Below are positions 1-7,192 of a DNA stretch of 22,134 nucleotides, one piece after another (positions within the stretch are counted from its first letter, which is position 1; every line of letters starts with the position of its first letter). A program made the position numbers and the translations under genes. This DNA comes from Alphaproteobacteria bacterium (lineage in GTDB: Bacteria > Pseudomonadota > Alphaproteobacteria > Micavibrionales > UBA2020), in assembly GCA_018971405.1 (NCBI GenBank), contig JAGXAX010000001.1, positions 1 through 22,134 of the forward strand, given 5' to 3'. Below the pieces are notes generated by a model. That model was not told the origin of the DNA, made no database searches, and saw only the letters and a program-made list of their open reading frames with translations.

Positions 1-737
1 AGCAGCACGTCGACGGCGCGCAAAGCCTCCTTGAAGGAGACCATGTCCTTGGTGCGCAGCGCGCGGACGAACTGGTACATGAACTTCTCGGCCGACATAT
101 AAACGACGCGGCGGCCGTCGCCGCGCGCGCGGATAGCGTGCGCCACAGCCTGCATCAGGTGCGTCTTGCCGAGACCGACGTTGCCGTAAAAAAACAGCGG
201 ATTGAAAAGCGCTCCGTCGCTCTCCGCCACACGGCGGGCGGCGGCGGCGGCCATCTCGTTGGACGCGCCGACGACGAAATTCCCGAACGTGAAGCGCGGG
301 TCGAGCGGCGAGGACAGGGCATCCTCCGCGGACAGCTTCTCCATCGCGGCAGGCGCGGGCGCGGCGGGAGGCGCCACGGCGGGGGGCGCGGCATCGTCGT
401 CCTGCTCCGCCGCGGCCACAACGACGTCGACGCGGACGATCGCGGCGAAGCGCGCCGCCCAGATATGACGGATACGGTCGGCGTAGTGGGTCTTCACCCA
501 GTCGCGCACGAAGCGCGAGCCCACGGCCAGCTCCAGAATGCCCTTGTCGAGACGCACGGGGCGGATCGGCGCGATCCAGCTCTTGCAGGCCGTCGGGCCG
601 AATTCCTTTTGCAGCAGCGGCTGCACCTCGGCCCACATGTTCTGCAGGCCGGCGGCCACGGCGGAAGCGGGAAGGGGCGCGGAAGCCTCCTGGGCGGAAA
701 CGTCCTGAACCTTCGCTGCTTTCACGGCTTCCCTCAT
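1..737 (-). CDS. dnaA: Chromosomal replication initiator DnaA (5' part; runs off left edge)
   Basis: The minus strand is open from an ATG at 737 to the window edge, giving the first 245 residues. Residues about 34-100 are the N-terminal helicase-loader domain (WAEVQPLLQKEF, then KSWIAPI). Residues 106-135 are an Ala/Pro-rich linker. From about 148 the AAA+ domain begins (FTFGNFVVG), with a textbook DnaA Walker A, GNVGLGKTH, at 185-193. DnaA binds DnaA boxes at the origin and melts it in its ATP form. Walker B and the DNA-binding domain lie outside the window. A GGGAG about 11 bases before the ATG supports this start; a second ATG at residue 34 is possible but would cut domain I close. It lies downstream of rpsT on the same strand but is separated from it by two terminator-like hairpins, so it should have its own promoter. 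Confidence 0.97.
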   Translation of the reverse strand, partial: MREAVKAAKVQDVSAQEASAPLPASAVAAGLQNMWAEVQPLLQKEFGPTACKSWIAPIRPVRLDKGILELAVGSRFVRDWVKTHYADRIRHIWAARFAAIVRVDVVVAAAEQDDDAAPPAVAPPAAPAPAAMEKLSAEDALSSPLDPRFTFGNFVVGASNEMAAAAARRVAESDGALFNPLFFYGNVGLGKTHLMQAVAHAIRARGDGRRVVYMSAEKFMYQFVRALRTKDMVSFKEALRAVDVL

Positions 738-988
738 GCTAGTCTTGGCTCCCGGCCCGCATTCTTTAAAAAACCACCGGAACCTGCTCTGCCTTTTCAG
801 GCTGCTGAAGGACGTCTGGTCGTTTCTCGTGTTGAAGAGAAGAGGACATTACCCGCGCCTCCGGTGAGTCGCAAGGCTTGAAAGACACACCGAAAAAAAA
901 GAAATAAACGTTCTCGATTATGAACTTTTATATTTTGAAAAAATTTTCTTTTCTCTTGATTCCGTTTTTGCCGGACGATTCTGTTTCT

Positions 989-1020
989 GTTTTTTTGCGC
1001 GATTCTTCGTGCAAAAAAAA
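989..1020. terminator. Second terminator-like hairpin upstream of dnaA
   Basis: Left arm 990-1002 is seven T followed by GCGCGA; loop TTCT is 1003-1006; right arm 1007-1019 is TCGTGC followed by A residues. The 13-bp stem has a single G-T wobble. The A/T arms would give a U tract in either direction, so it could act on both strands. It lies about 100 bp beyond the rpsT terminator and upstream of dnaA, so it may be a back-up terminator or part of dnaA regulation. Confidence 0.5.
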
Positions 1021-1116
1021 CAACATGAAGAAAAATTGACGGGCGTCATGGAAACGGAAAAAGAAATGAAAAAGAATCCGCCACGCGTTTTTTTTAAAAG
1101 TGCTTTCAACGCGCAT

Positions 1117-1150
1117 AAAAAAAACGCGCGTCGTGAAACGCGCGTTTTTT
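1117..1150. terminator. Intrinsic terminator of rpsT
   Basis: The arms AAAAAACGCGCGT (1119-1131) and ACGCGCGTTTTTT (1138-1150) are exact reverse complements around a 6-base loop CGTGAA. It begins 16 bases after the rpsT stop codon on the minus strand, where the A run at 1117-1124 becomes the U tract. The symmetric A/T arms mean it could also terminate plus-strand transcripts. Confidence 0.9.
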
Positions 1151-1165
1151 AAACAGATGCCTTGA

Positions 1166-1432
1166 TTATTTCTTCAGCGTCTTGACGCGGGCGGAGAGGC
1201 GCGAAATCTTGCGCGACGCGGTGCGCTTGTGCAGCAGGCCCTTGCCGGCGCTGCGCTGGATTTCGGGCTGGGCGTTCTTGAGCGCTTCCATCGCGGCCGC
1301 GTAGTCGCCCGCCTTGACCGCTTCGTCGACTTTCTTGATCGCGGTGCGGGTGCCGGAGCGGCGCGCGGTGTTGAGGACGTTGCGGCGCGCATTGCGGCGG
1401 ATACGGGTTTTGGCGGACTTATGCATAGCCAT
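1166..1432 (-). CDS. rpsT: Small ribosomal subunit protein bS20
   Basis: This 88-residue, Lys/Arg-rich protein opens MAMHKSAKTRIRRNARRN, the bS20 signature (usually MANHKSAKKRIRRN). Its C-terminal half contains GLLHKRTASRKISRL, typical of the family. Length matches the usual 86-90 residues. bS20 binds 16S rRNA early in 30S assembly. Two in-frame ATGs are close together (ATGGCTATG); the first is chosen because AGAGAAA lies upstream at ribosome-binding distance and the MA-x-HKSA start is conserved. It is a single-gene unit with a strong promoter (1493-1521) and a strong terminator (1117-1150). Its position between dnaA and an enoyl-CoA hydratase is familiar from Alphaproteobacteria. Confidence 0.98.
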   Translation of the reverse strand: MAMHKSAKTRIRRNARRNVLNTARRSGTRTAIKKVDEAVKAGDYAAAMEALKNAQPEIQRSAGKGLLHKRTASRKISRLSARVKTLKK

Positions 1433-1469
1433 GGGACGTGTTTCTCTTTCGAATCGTTAAAATTTCAGC

Positions 1470-1484
1470 CCCGCACACAGCGGG
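1470..1484 (-). other. Small hairpin in the rpsT leader
   Basis: CCCGC (1470-1474) and GCGGG (1480-1484) pair around the 5-base loop ACACA. It lies between the predicted rpsT -10 box and the start codon, in the untranslated leader. bS20 can be regulated at the level of translation in enterobacteria; whether this hairpin plays any such role is unknown. Confidence 0.35.
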
Positions 1485-1492
1485 AACGGGCT

Positions 1493-1521
1493 TTTCTAAA
1501 GCTCTTTCCGCCCAAAGTCAA
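1493..1521 (-). promoter_or_regulatory. Predicted sigma-70-type promoter of rpsT
   Basis: On the minus strand TTGACT (1521-1516) and TAGAAA (1498-1493) are separated by exactly 17 bases (1499-1515). This is a close match to the -35/-10 consensus and sits about 60 bases before the rpsT start. A DnaA-box match lies just upstream of the -35 box. Confidence 0.7.
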
Positions 1522-1527
1522 GCGCCC

Positions 1528-1536
1528 TGTGCATAA
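1528..1536 (-). promoter_or_regulatory. Single DnaA-box match
   Basis: The plus strand reads TGTGCATAA, the reverse complement of TTATGCACA, an exact match to the DnaA box consensus TTATNCACA. It sits 7 bases upstream of the predicted rpsT -35 box and about 0.8 kb from dnaA. One such match is expected by chance in a window this size, so function rests only on its location. Confidence 0.35.
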
Positions 1537-1552
1537 CTTGCAACTATTTGAT

Positions 1553-2329
1553 TTATCTTCCTTTAAACAAGGCTTTGCGTTTGCCGACGAAGGCTTCCAT
1601 GCCCTCTTTCCGGTCTTCGGTCGCAAAAGAGGCGTGGAACAGGCGGCGCTCGAATCGCAGCCCCTCGGCCAGCGTCGTTTCGTAAGCGCGGTTGACCGAT
1701 TCCTTCACCATCATCGCGGCGAGCGGCGAGAAAGAGGCGATCTTCTCCGCGATCTTCATCGTTTCCGCCATCAGTTCCGCCGCCGGAAAGACCCTTGCCA
1801 CCAGCCCTGCGCGCTCCGCCTCGACCGCGTCCATCATCCGTCCGGTGAGGCAAAGCTCCATCGCCTTCGACTTGCCGGCGAGGCGCGTGAGGCGCTGCGT
1901 GCCGCCCGCGCCGGGCAGTGTGCCGATGGTGATTTCCGGCTGCGAGAATTTGGCCGTGTCGGCCGCGAGAATGAAATCGCACATCATCGCCAGCTCGTTG
2001 CCGCCGCCGAGGCAATAGCCCGCCACCGCCGCGATCACCGGCTTGCGGCAGCGCGCGACGCTCTCCCAGTTGCGGGTGATGAAGTCCTCCTTGTAGACCT
2101 CGGGGAAATTTTTCTCCGCCATCTCCTTGATGTCCGCGCCCGCGGCAAAGGCCTTCTCGCCGCCGGTGACGACGATCACGCGCACCGCGTCGTCGTTCTC
2201 GAAACCGTCGAGCGCCGCCGTCACCTCGTCCATCAGCGCGGCGCAGAAGGCATTGAGCGCGTGCGGGCGGTTGAAGGTCAGGACGCCGACCGCGCCCTTC
2301 TTCTCGGTGATGATGTTTTCAAAATCCAT
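1553..2329 (-). CDS. Enoyl-CoA hydratase (crotonase family)
   Basis: This 258-residue protein is full length for a bacterial crotonase. It hydrates trans-2-enoyl-CoA to 3-hydroxyacyl-CoA in fatty-acid beta-oxidation. The oxyanion-hole segment FAAGADIKEM is at 61-70. Both catalytic glutamates are present: E112 in GGGNELAMMCDF and E132 in FSQPEITIGTLPGAGGTQRL, matching Glu144 and Glu164 of the rat mitochondrial enzyme. The C-terminal helix with KRKALFKGR is normal. No targeting signal is present, so it is cytoplasmic. GGAGAAT precedes the ATG and lies over the stop codon of the upstream gene, suggesting co-transcription with that gene and mutM. Exact substrate range cannot be read from sequence. 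Confidence 0.95.
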   Translation of the reverse strand: MDFENIITEKKGAVGVLTFNRPHALNAFCAALMDEVTAALDGFENDDAVRVIVVTGGEKAFAAGADIKEMAEKNFPEVYKEDFITRNWESVARCRKPVIAAVAGYCLGGGNELAMMCDFILAADTAKFSQPEITIGTLPGAGGTQRLTRLAGKSKAMELCLTGRMMDAVEAERAGLVARVFPAAELMAETMKIAEKIASFSPLAAMMVKESVNRAYETTLAEGLRFERRLFHASFATEDRKEGMEAFVGKRKALFKGR

Positions 2330-2332
2330 GGT

Positions 2333-2698
2333 TTATTCTCCTTTCCCATCGGGCGTCAGCGTGAATCTGACCAGCGTTTCGCCAGCGGCGGCGGCGAAAT
2401 CCATCTTCAGCTTTTCATGCGCGCGGACAAACACGCCTTTCTTTACCGGCTTCCAGCCGAGCGGCGGCAGGGCGCTGCCGTAAAACGCCAGGACGGCGCG
2501 CGGCTGCTCCGCCGTGCGGGCGCTGAACTCGACGATGCGCCCCGCGGGCTTGTCGAAGATGACCGTGTCCGCCGGCTGCTCAACCATGCCCTGCATCACC
2601 GGCAAGTCGTCCATCGCGCTGAAATAGGCCGTCTGCGTCGCATGGGCGGCGGGCATCATGACGAGCAAGGCAAAGGCCGTGAAAAAAAATTTCAACAT
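2333..2698 (-). CDS. Small exported protein of unknown function
   Basis: This 121-residue protein begins with a clear signal peptide: MLKFFF, a hydrophobic core to about residue 17, then AAHA with likely cleavage after Ala20. The mature part of about 100 residues has no cysteine, so it is not a lipoprotein and has no disulfides. It contains VIFDKPAGRIVEFSA, FYGSALPPLGWKP and FVRAHEKLKMDF, a pattern I recall from short periplasmic proteins encoded next to mutM and enoyl-CoA hydratase in Alphaproteobacteria, but I know no function. It starts 4 bases after the mutM stop and ends 3 bases before the enoyl-CoA hydratase start, so the three genes very likely form one transcript. AGGA lies at the end of mutM as ribosome-binding site. 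Confidence 0.8.
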   Translation of the reverse strand: MLKFFFTAFALLVMMPAAHATQTAYFSAMDDLPVMQGMVEQPADTVIFDKPAGRIVEFSARTAEQPRAVLAFYGSALPPLGWKPVKKGVFVRAHEKLKMDFAAAAGETLVRFTLTPDGKGE

Positions 2699-2702
2699 GC
2701 GG

Positions 2703-3554
2703 CTATCCTAGACCCGCCTGCCTGACGGGGCAATAGAATGTTGAGCGCCCGCCCTGCGTAATCCTTTTGATCCCGCCGGTCTTTTCAATGTCGCAAGCGC
2801 AGCCTTTGCACTTTTGCCCCTCCCTGCCGTAAACCGCGAACCGGTGCTGGAAATAGCCGAGTTCGCCATCGGTTTGCACGTAATCGCGCAAAGAACTGCC
2901 GCCCGCGGCGATGGCGCGTTTCAAAACCGCCTTGACCTCGGCCACGAGCCTTTTGACTGCGGCGGGTTTCAGGCTTCCCGCCGCCGCCCGCGGATCGATG
3001 CGGGCGGCGAACAGGGCTTCCGACGCATAGATGTTGCCGACGCCCACGACGACGCGCTGATCCATGACCACAAGCTTGATCGCGGCCTTCTTGCCCGCCA
3101 GTTTTTCCGCGAGATATGCGGCGGTGAAACCATTGCCCAGCGGCTCCGGCCCGAGGGCGCGGAAGAGCCTGTGGTTTTCAAGCCCCTCCGTCTTCGCCAG
3201 CGTGGCAAGACCGAAGCGGCGCGGATCGTTCATCACCGCGCGCGTGCCGTCGTCGCACGTCAATACAAGATGATCGTGCTTCGACGGTTCATAAATGTCC
3301 CGCTTGCCGAAGATCAAAATCCTCCCCGACATGCCGAGATGCAGGATCAGCGTCCGCCCGTCCGCGAGGTTCACCAGCACGTATTTGGCACGGCGGGAGA
3401 CCGACTTCACTTTCACGTTCGCAAGTTTGCCGAGAGCGGGCGGGAACGGCACGCGCAACCCCCCGCGATGCAGCGCGACGGATTTTATTTTATGGCCGGC
3501 GAGTTTCTTCGCAAGGCCGCGGCAGACGGTTTCGACTTCAGGCAGTTCGGGCAT
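2703..3554 (-). CDS. mutM: Formamidopyrimidine-DNA glycosylase MutM (Fpg) with altered zinc finger
   Basis: This bifunctional glycosylase/AP lyase removes 8-oxoguanine and formamidopyrimidines from DNA. The start at 3554 is certain because the mature protein must begin with catalytic Pro2: MPELPEVETVCRGL. Other family marks are the lysine in RRAKYVLV, LHLGMSGR, the helix-two-turn-helix region with VGVGNIYASEALF, and the finger arginine in GGRSTFYC. The protein is 283 residues, a normal size. Oddly, the C-terminal zinc finger has CKGC for its first pair but ends YCPVRQ instead of YCPxCQ, so the fourth zinc-ligand cysteine is arginine (codon AGG). An extra cysteine (CKGCAC) could perhaps substitute. 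It heads an apparent operon with the small exported protein and enoyl-CoA hydratase. Confidence 0.96.
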   Translation of the reverse strand: MPELPEVETVCRGLAKKLAGHKIKSVALHRGGLRVPFPPALGKLANVKVKSVSRRAKYVLVNLADGRTLILHLGMSGRILIFGKRDIYEPSKHDHLVLTCDDGTRAVMNDPRRFGLATLAKTEGLENHRLFRALGPEPLGNGFTAAYLAEKLAGKKAAIKLVVMDQRVVVGVGNIYASEALFAARIDPRAAAGSLKPAAVKRLVAEVKAVLKRAIAAGGSSLRDYVQTDGELGYFQHRFAVYGREGQKCKGCACDIEKTGGIKRITQGGRSTFYCPVRQAGLG

Positions 3555-3614
3555 GAAGCAGAGCCTTTCATTTATAGGCTGCGCCGTAAAGAGCCATTCT
3601 TTCGCCATGAAGTG

Positions 3615-3705
3615 GAAACTTTTATTATTTTATTGCTATGCATTGCTAATATTTATAATAAATATTGATTTATTATGATAAATATGTTACTTTTTGTCAT
3701 ACTTA
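3615..3705. other. AT-rich island with palindrome between mutM and the small membrane protein gene
   Basis: This segment is almost all A and T in an otherwise GC-rich region. It holds a perfect palindrome AATATTTA-TAA-TAAATATT (3648-3666) and, overlapping it, a larger imperfect inverted repeat to about 3685. A 7-base direct repeat ATTGCTA occurs at 3632 and 3643. A perfect TATAAT at 3654-3659 could be a -10 box on the plus strand, but no good -35 is spaced with it. It lies between divergent genes, so it probably holds both promoters. Confidence 0.5.
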
Positions 3706-3720
3706 CAGGGAGAATCGGTC

Positions 3721-4014
3721 ATGCGCGCACAGAACAAAAAACAGGGGCTTTCGGAATATTTCAACGACCATGTCCAACTCGTCCTACAGTCCGCCGCCGC
3801 AGGTGCGGCGATCACTGCGGAATTTTTGCACGTCGCCGTAACGGCGGGTTTACTGACGGCTGCGGCACCGGTCGGGCTCACGGCGCTGGCGGTCGGTTCC
3901 GCGCTGCTCGCGGGCGGCATCGTCGCCACCGAACATTTCAACAGGGCCGCAAAAAGGGAAGCGCAACGGCAGTTGTGTCCCGTTCCCGTGCACGCTGCCC
4001 TCACGCCGAGATAA
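3721..4014 (+). CDS. Small predicted membrane protein, unknown function
   Basis: This 97-residue protein starts at the ATG at 3721, chosen because GGGAG lies 7-11 bases upstream; an in-frame ATG at 3694 has no such signal. The first 22 residues are polar and charged (MRAQNKKQGLSEYFNDH). A long Ala/Gly/Leu/Val-rich stretch follows, about residues 23-75, long enough for two transmembrane helices with a Pro-containing turn (TAAAPVGL). The tail is basic (NRAAKREAQRQ), so both ends would face the cytoplasm. I do not recognise a family. It stands alone between mutM and groEL, with its own AT-rich upstream region and a good terminator, which argues it is expressed. Confidence 0.65.
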   Translation: MRAQNKKQGLSEYFNDHVQLVLQSAAAGAAITAEFLHVAVTAGLLTAAAPVGLTALAVGSALLAGGIVATEHFNRAAKREAQRQLCPVPVHAALTPR

Positions 4015-4028
4015 AACACCTCCGCACT

Positions 4029-4065
4029 AAAAAAGACCCCGCTTTTGAGGGCGGGGTCTTCTTTT
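4029..4065. terminator. Shared bidirectional terminator of the small membrane protein gene and groEL
   Basis: AAGACCCCGC (4033-4042) and GCGGGGTCTT (4051-4060) are exact reverse complements around the 8-base loop TTTTGAGG. A T-rich run follows on the plus strand (TTCTTTTC) and six A precede it, giving a U tract on the minus strand. It lies between two convergent stop codons and can serve both genes. Confidence 0.92.
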
Positions 4066-4085
4066 CTAGCGCGTAAAACGGATGA

Positions 4086-5750
<1,665 letters not shown>

Positions 5751-5753
5751 TTA

Positions 5754-6068
5754 TTAAGCGGCTTTCGAAGATTTCTTTTTGCCGCCGGTAATGCCGAGGA
5801 TGTCGGATTCCTTGACGATCAGCAGCTCTTCGCCGTCGATCTTCACTTCGGTGCCCGACCATTTCGAGAAGAGCACATGGTCGCCGACCGAAACGGCCAG
5901 CGGCTGGAGCTTGCCGCTCTCGTCGCGGACGCCCGTGCCGACGGCGAGGATTTCGGCCTCGGCGGGTTTTTCCTTGGCGGTGTCGGGGATGATGATGCCG
6001 CCGGCGGTCTTCGCTTCGCTTTCGAGGCGGCGGAGCAGCACGCGGTCATGGAGGGGTTTGAATTTCAT
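5754..6068 (-). CDS. groES: Co-chaperonin GroES (10 kDa, Hsp10)
   Basis: This 104-residue protein caps the GroEL ring. It starts [15 protein letters not shown] and has the mobile loop [16 protein letters not shown] (about 21-36) that contacts GroEL. The ring-forming segments [15 protein letters not shown] and [14 protein letters not shown] are intact. The C-terminus carries a short basic extension [10 protein letters not shown] after the usual end of the fold; about 96 residues is typical, so this tail is mildly unusual. AAGGAG lies before the ATG. It is the first gene of the groES-groEL operon, and a CIRCE-like operator lies 54-80 bases upstream of its start. Confidence 0.98.
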   Translation of the reverse strand: MKFKPLHDRVLLRRLESEAKTAGGIIIPDTAKEKPAEAEILAVGTGVRDESGKLQPLAVSVGDHVLFSKWSGTEVKIDGEELLIVKESDILGITGGKKKSSKAA

Positions 6069-6121
6069 GGTTCGTTTCTCCTTCTACGTTTAAGACAGGT
6101 TGCAGCGGAAGAATCGGTCAA

Positions 6122-6148
6122 TTAGCACTCCTCCGCTTTAAGTGCTAT
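6122..6148. promoter_or_regulatory. CIRCE-like operator 1 (HrcA site) at the groES promoter
   Basis: TTAGCACTC (6122-6130), 9 bases, then AAGTGCTAT (6140-6148). The CIRCE consensus is TTAGCACTC-N9-GAGTGCTAA: the first arm is perfect and the second matches 7 of 9. It covers the predicted transcription start of groES, where bound HrcA repressor would block transcription. Confidence 0.88.
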
Positions 6149-6177
6149 CTTGTACTGCCGATCGTATAATTTTTCAA
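6149..6177 (-). promoter_or_regulatory. Predicted groESL promoter
   Basis: On the minus strand TTGAAA (6177-6172) and TACAAG (6154-6149) are separated by 17 bases. The transcription start would fall inside CIRCE operator 1, the usual arrangement for HrcA-repressed operons. No CCCCAT-type heat-shock sigma -10 element was seen, so control is more likely by HrcA than by RpoH. Confidence 0.5.
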
Positions 6178-6202
6178 GCAAATTCAATCCGTTCACTCTT
6201 AT

Positions 6203-6229
6203 TTGGCACTCGCTAAAGATTAGTGCTAA
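6203..6229. promoter_or_regulatory. CIRCE-like operator 2 in the groES-usg intergenic region
   Basis: TTGGCACTC (6203-6211), 9 bases, then TAGTGCTAA (6221-6229). Each arm matches the CIRCE consensus at 8 of 9 positions, so this copy is at least as good as operator 1. It lies 54 bases further from groES, upstream of its -35 box, and on the side nearer usg. Confidence 0.85.
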
Positions 6230-6256
6230 GGGATTGATTCCCAAGTTTTTTGCACG

Positions 6257-6268
6257 TCTTGCGCAAGA
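6257..6268. repeat. Perfect 12-bp palindrome upstream of usg
   Basis: TCTTGCGCAAGA is a perfect self-complementary 12-mer lying 77 bases before the usg start and 28 bases past CIRCE operator 2. It could be a regulator site; no specific regulator is recognised. Confidence 0.3.
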
Positions 6269-6344
6269 TATGATTAAATGAAGATAGGGGATTGTTTCGA
6301 AATAAAGCATATCCCGCCGGATTTTGAACAGGAGTTTTAAGAAT

Positions 6345-6608
6345 ATGGCAAGTCTTATTTTGCAGCTGCAAGACTACCGCCTGACGACGGCTGAAATCCT
6401 TTACCACATGCCCGACCACCCGACGCTGCTGCAGACGTTTTTATGGCAGGAATACGACCGCGCGCCCGAGTTCCCCGAGTTGCTGCGCTTTTTGAAGTTC
6501 TGGGCGCGGGAGATCGATGGCAAGCTCCACTCCGTGCGCGTCGGCCATAAAAAGCTGATCACGCCCGAAGACATTTCCTACTGCCGGACGGAATACCTTA
6601 TAAATTAA
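6345..6608 (+). CDS. usg: Usg-like family protein
   Basis: This 87-residue protein matches my memory of the alphaproteobacterial Usg-like family, first noted beside the trpFBA genes of Caulobacter: LTTAEILYHMPDHPTLLQTFLWQEYD, FPELLRFLKFW and HSVRVGHKKLI are family hallmarks. Biochemical function is unknown. There is no signal peptide or membrane segment. The ATG at 6345 is chosen because AGGAG lies 10 bases upstream; an in-frame codon at 6324 has no such signal. It is divergent from groES and shares a 276-bp control region with two CIRCE-like sites. Its stop codon overlaps that of the convergent lipoprotein gene by 4 bases. No trp genes are nearby. Confidence 0.88.
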   Translation: MASLILQLQDYRLTTAEILYHMPDHPTLLQTFLWQEYDRAPEFPELLRFLKFWAREIDGKLHSVRVGHKKLITPEDISYCRTEYLIN

Positions 6609-7192
6609 AAAACCTTGTCGAGCAGATTGCTCTTCTGCTCGATGGTCGGCACGTCGCCGGTATTGATCGGCTTGCCTTCGGACTGGTCTTTCTTGATGCG
6701 CGCGGCCTCGGCCGCGGGGTCGACGAGCGATGGCGGTATGTCGTTGGCCGACGGCGCGGCGTCCTTCCAGAAAATCAGCTTGTCGGTGACCGGCCGGTTC
6801 TTGAGCGCGAGATAGCCGTTGTCCTGATCTATCAGCTGGCGGATGTCGGGATTAGCATTGGGCACGCCGAGCTTATCCGCGAAGGCCACCGCGGCAGGGT
6901 CGGGCGTCGCGGGCGCGGCGCCCGTCGCCAGCGTCTGGCCCATCAGCGCGTCTTTCACCTGCGCCGCCGTATCCGGAGCGGGAGCGGCGGCCGGCGTCAC
7001 GACGCCGGCGTTTTCCGGCGGGCGCAGCGCATAATCGGGCGGCAGGGTCAGCGGCGCGCGCGTCACCACGTCGAAGGCGTCGGGCGAATGGCGGCCAACG
7101 CCCATCTCCTGCTTGACGCCGGAGCAGGCCGACAGCGCCAGCGCCGAAAGCACAACGCCCGCCGGCCATATGCGTTTGATCTCTTTTCTCAT
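6605..7192 (-). CDS. bamF: DUF3035 lipoprotein, BamF-like
   Basis: This 195-residue protein has a lipoprotein signal: a basic start MRKEIKR, a hydrophobic core and lipobox LSAC with acylated Cys23. The segment SPDAFDVVTRAPLTLPPDYALRPP (41-64) is the core signature of the DUF3035 family, which includes BamF, an accessory lipoprotein of the beta-barrel assembly complex in Caulobacter. A Pro/Ala-rich stretch follows, then a conserved-looking C-terminal half. It would be anchored in the outer membrane, facing the periplasm. Its start overlaps the lspA stop as ATGA, implying coupled translation with the signal peptidase that processes it. Family membership is likely; a BAM role is by analogy only. 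Confidence 0.75.
   Translation of the reverse strand: MRKEIKRIWPAGVVLSALALSACSGVKQEMGVGRHSPDAFDVVTRAPLTLPPDYALRPPENAGVVTPAAAPAPDTAAQVKDALMGQTLATGAAPATPDPAAVAFADKLGVPNANPDIRQLIDQDNGYLALKNRPVTDKLIFWKDAAPSANDIPPSLVDPAAEAARIKKDQSEGKPINTGDVPTIEQKSNLLDKVF
6607..6642 (-). terminator. Terminator-like hairpin inside the 3' end of bamF
   Basis: TCGAGCAGA (6618-6626) and TCTGCTCGA (6634-6642) are exact reverse complements around a 7-base loop. On the minus strand the hairpin is followed by five bases and then six T (6612-6607). The hairpin is formed by the last codons of bamF and would end the hemA-ribF-lspA-bamF transcript before it runs into usg antisense. Confidence 0.55.

Larger units (their letters stand above)
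738..1165. other. AT-rich intergenic region between dnaA and rpsT
   Basis: This 428-bp gene-free stretch is split in composition. Positions 738-880 resemble the GC-rich genome and form the dnaA leader. Positions 880-1120 are very AT-rich with long A and T runs. Two hairpins flanked by A and T runs are present at 989-1020 and 1117-1150. I found no perfect TTATNCACA DnaA box inside it, so origin function is only a possibility raised by its position next to dnaA. The short open frames at 918-1116 read as low-complexity Phe/Lys-rich sequence and are not believed to be genes. Confidence 0.6.

Noticed and set aside
918..1116. Two short overlapping minus-strand frames between dnaA and rpsT
   Set aside because: Low-complexity Phe/Lys translations of A/T runs with no ribosome-binding site; they overlap terminator hairpins.
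738..1165. Chromosomal origin (oriC) in the dnaA upstream gap
   Set aside because: AT-rich and next to dnaA, but with no DnaA-box cluster; not annotated as an origin, only flagged for checking.
1229..2725. Long plus-strand open frame spanning rpsT, enoyl-CoA hydratase and the exported protein
   Set aside because: It crosses three convincing minus-strand genes and a promoter region, and its composition is typical of antisense GC-rich sequence.
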